From positions 1-12,974 of the forward strand of contig CAYMAT010000040.1 in assembly GCA_964388495.1 (NCBI GenBank): 12,974 nt of DNA, written 5' to 3'. Each line of letters starts with the position of its first letter. Position 1 is the first letter of the stretch. The position numbers were made by a program, and so were the translations under genes. Below are positions 11,515 through 12,974 of this stretch, piece by piece. Source of the DNA: CAYMAT01 sp964388495. GTDB lineage: Bacteria > Patescibacteriota > Gracilibacteria > Peribacterales > Peribacteraceae. The notes under the pieces were generated by a model. The model made no database searches and had not been told where the DNA came from. It saw only the letters and a list, made by a program, of their open reading frames with translations.

Positions 11515-11629
11515 GCCGATCCGCTCAGAAGAAGGTGAGCGTGGTCGCTTTGTAACCGCTCTTTGGAAATTCGGCACCTGCCATGCCCCCGGGCATGACA
11601 GTCATCACATCGGCTCTTTCTGAGTCCGG
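11515..11629 (+). ncRNA. Candidate structured RNA (S-layer leader or small RNA)
   Basis: By eye, GCCGAT (11515-11520) pairs with ATCGGC (11609-11614) and encloses two hairpins: GAGCG/CGCTC (11537-11541 with 11557-11561) and CATGCC-CCCG-GGCATG (11582-11597, extended by CTG/CAG). This gives a three-way junction. A second helix, CTCAGA (11524-11529) with TCTGAG (11619-11624), crosses the closing helix, so it is either a pseudoknot or an alternative fold. No known RNA family was recognised. No folding energy or covariation could be computed. Confidence 0.35.
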
Positions 11630-11668
11630 TCGTGCAGTATTCAGGACACTGGTTTGCTCCTTCCTAAA

Positions 11669-11687
11669 CCCCCTCATACCGCGGGGG
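11669..11687 (+). terminator. GC-rich hairpin, possible terminator or attenuator
   Basis: CCCCC (11669-11673) pairs with GGGGG (11683-11687), extended by AAA/TTT across a one-base bulge and followed by CTTTGTGCTGTTT. The T-tract is interrupted, so it is weak as an intrinsic terminator. It lies just downstream of the candidate structured RNA. Confidence 0.4.
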
Positions 11688-11742
11688 CTTTGTGCTGTTT
11701 CTACAAGAGTCGGTATCTACGGTGTGTACTCTCTTTATATTT

Positions 11743-11750
11743 AAGGAGGA
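11743..11750 (+). promoter_or_regulatory. Orphan Shine-Dalgarno sequence in S-layer leader
   Basis: AAGGAGGA is an excellent ribosome-binding sequence, but no ATG, GTG or TTG lies at a usable distance; only CTG at 11758 does, and its frame reads into the S-layer gene out of frame with poor composition. It sits about 145 nt before the S-layer ATG. Confidence 0.55.
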
Positions 11751-11893
11751 GAACGCCCTGTCATTTCCTACGGGAATTCGGTGTTCAGTCCTACGACGCA
11801 AGTCGTGGATACCATGCGCAACGCCCGTGTCACTAAAGACATCCAAACCAAGCGACATATACCTTCTTCATTTCTTCCCTTTTCCCTTTTTAT

Positions 11894-12974
11894 ATGGATC
11901 TTTCTCGTTTCAAGAAAGTCCTCGCAGGGATCTCGGTTGCCGCAATCTCCCTCACGCAAGTGAGCGCAGTTCTTGCTGCATACTCCGATGTTCCCTCGGG
12001 TGTCTGGTACGAGGACGCCGTTAAGTCCTTCACGGACGACGGAATCCTCGACGCGAGTCAGCCCAGGTTCCGCGGTGGCGAAAACGCTGCCCGCTCGGAA
12101 TTTGTGAAGCTGCTCGTCATGCTGAACGGTGGGCTGCTCTCCACGCCCCCGGCAGTAGCAAGCTTCGACGACGTTAAGTCGGGAGCTTGGTACTACGCAT
12201 ACATGGAGGAGGCCGCCAAGGAAGGCTGGGTACGTGGCGACGGTAACTGCTACGGCAGTCACCCCTGCTACGCCCGCCCCGGCGCCAACATCAACCGCGC
12301 TGAGGCTGCTTCTCTCATCGTCCGCGCCTTCGGGCTCGAGGCGACGGGTGCTGCTCCCCAGTTCGTTGATAACCCCTCTGGCCAGTGGTACACGGACGCC
12401 GTTCAGACGGCTGCCGATCACTGCGTTCTGCAGGGTGACGACTCCACGGGTCGTGTTCGTCCCAGCGACAACATGAACCGCGCAGAAATGGTCGTCATGC
12501 TCCACCGCGTTGATCAGGGCCTCTCCTACGGCGCTGATTGTGGTGGCGGACAGACGGGTGAGGCTGGAATCTCCAGCGCTCGCGCTCTTTCCTCCAGCAA
12601 GGTCGAGGTCTCGTTCACGGTTCCCGTGGACAAGGCAACGGCTGAAATGGCTAGCAAGTACTCCATCTCCGGCGCTACGCCGGCTGTAACGGTTGTTTCC
12701 GCCAAGCTCGTCGCTGACGACACGGTTGAGCTCACCCTCTCGGGCGACCTCACCGGTGGCAACGACTACACGGTCACGGTTTCCGACATGGAGACCAAGG
12801 ATGGCACGGTGTTCTCCGACAGCGATTCCTTCGCCGGTTACACCTCCCTCCCGACCAGCAACAGCACGCTGAACGTTGTGCTCTCGTCCAAGAACCCCGT
12901 TGGTGACACGGTGCCTCGCGGTGCTGTGGGCGTCACGATGGCTTCCATGGACATCACGGCTTCCTGCGATGACG
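11894..12974 (+). CDS. S-layer protein with three SLH domains, 3' end outside window
   Basis: The frame opens at ATG 11894 and remains open to the window edge (360 codons). Residues 1-29 form a signal peptide (MDLSRFKKVLAG, hydrophobic core, AVLAA before YSDVP). Three SLH repeats follow: about 30-80 (YSDVPSGVWYEDAV ... ARSEFVKLLV), 90-148 (FDDVKSGAWYYAYM ... INRAEAASLIVRAF) and 157-210 (FVDNPSGQWYTDAV ... MNRAEMVVMLHRV). After a Gly-rich linker with Cys216, an Ig-like beta domain (about 226-315, VEVSFTVPVDK, VELTLSGDLTGGNDYTVTVS) resembles the bacterial Ig-like repeats of S-layer proteins. SLH domains normally anchor such proteins to cell-wall polymers. Codons strongly favour C- and T-ending forms, consistent with high expression. 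Cys119 and Cys125 in the second repeat may form a disulfide. No Shine-Dalgarno sequence directly precedes the ATG. Confidence 0.92.
   Translation, partial: MDLSRFKKVLAGISVAAISLTQVSAVLAAYSDVPSGVWYEDAVKSFTDDGILDASQPRFRGGENAARSEFVKLLVMLNGGLLSTPPAVASFDDVKSGAWYYAYMEEAAKEGWVRGDGNCYGSHPCYARPGANINRAEAASLIVRAFGLEATGAAPQFVDNPSGQWYTDAVQTAADHCVLQGDDSTGRVRPSDNMNRAEMVVMLHRVDQGLSYGADCGGGQTGEAGISSARALSSSKVEVSFTVPVDKATAEMASKYSISGATPAVTVVSAKLVADDTVELTLSGDLTGGNDYTVTVSDMETKDGTVFSDSDSFAGYTSLPTSNSTLNVVLSSKNPVGDTVPRGAVGVTMASMDITASCDD

Larger units (their letters stand above)
11172..11893. other. Gene-free region upstream of the S-layer gene
   Basis: About 720 bp without a convincing protein gene; open frames here are short and lack start signals. 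The first half (11172-11480) is AT-rich with an 8-bp inverted repeat at 11340-11374 and a TATATA at 11412-11417. The second half holds several hairpins, a possible structured RNA (11515-11629), a GC-rich hairpin (11669-11687) and an orphan Shine-Dalgarno sequence (11743-11750). The stretch just before the S-layer start is pyrimidine-rich. It is probably a long 5' regulatory leader and/or a small RNA locus. Confidence 0.5.

Noticed and set aside
11651..11672. Minus-strand GGAAGGAGCA resembling the SRP RNA apical region
   Set aside because: The asymmetric-loop and flanking consensus of SRP RNA helix 8 are missing, and no longer SRP-like fold was found.
11781..11963. Short open frame starting GTG after the orphan Shine-Dalgarno
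   Set aside because: The GTG is over 30 nt from the Shine-Dalgarno sequence and the frame overlaps the S-layer signal peptide region; the end is Ser/Phe-rich shadow sequence.
1..12974. Alternative genetic code with UGA as glycine
   Set aside because: TGA terminates gatC, gatA, the methyltransferase and the 92-residue gene at family-typical ends, and no gene needs read-through.

Overview
The window looks like a piece of a small-genome bacterium, most plausibly a Candidate Phyla Radiation (Patescibacteria) lineage such as the Peregrinibacteria/Peribacteria. This is inferred from the genes present: a scattered housekeeping set (gatC-gatA without gatB, rnpA-yidC without rpmH beside it), an SLH-type S-layer protein, several unrecognised proteins, few Shine-Dalgarno sequences and many palindromic intergenic repeats. 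No marker gene here proves the taxon. TGA ends several genes (gatC, gatA, the methyltransferase), so the UGA=Gly code of Gracilibacteria is not in use.

Layout. Positions 1-410 (-): start of an exported protein that runs off the left edge. 438-756: a tRNA-Asp(GTC) gene flanked by two REP-like elements in opposite orientation, each ending in a copied fragment of the tRNA's own 3' or 5' end. 986-3054 (+): two adjacent unrecognised proteins. 3057-5091 (-): gatC, gatA and a small unknown gene in tight translational coupling. 5167-6901 (+): rnpA overlapping yidC, divergent from gatC. 6961-7498 (-): csrA and a 61-residue unknown protein, separated by a clear intrinsic terminator. 7620-8306 (-): a SAM-dependent methyltransferase-like protein. 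8392-9465 (+): class I (FbaB/DhnA-type) fructose-bisphosphate aldolase. 9577-11022 (+): cysteinyl-tRNA synthetase, bracketed by REP-like palindromes. 11023-11893: a long gene-free stretch with repeats, a possible structured RNA and an orphan Shine-Dalgarno sequence. 11894-12974 (+): start of an S-layer protein with three SLH domains, cut by the right edge.

The recognisable genes serve translation (tRNA-Asp, GatCA, CysRS), RNA processing (RNase P protein), membrane protein insertion (YidC), glycolysis/gluconeogenesis (aldolase), post-transcriptional control (CsrA) and the cell surface (S-layer). No defence system, CRISPR array, integrase or transposase was seen.

The most notable patterns are: (1) a TATNNT-like -10 hexamer exactly 6 nt before the start codon of several genes, suggesting leaderless mRNAs; (2) the tRNA-Asp locus with duplicated tRNA ends and inverted REP elements; (3) a shared TCATGAGGA motif in the csrA leader and at the ribosome-binding site of the neighbouring gene; (4) a possible structured RNA and a STAB-SD-like sequence ahead of the S-layer gene.
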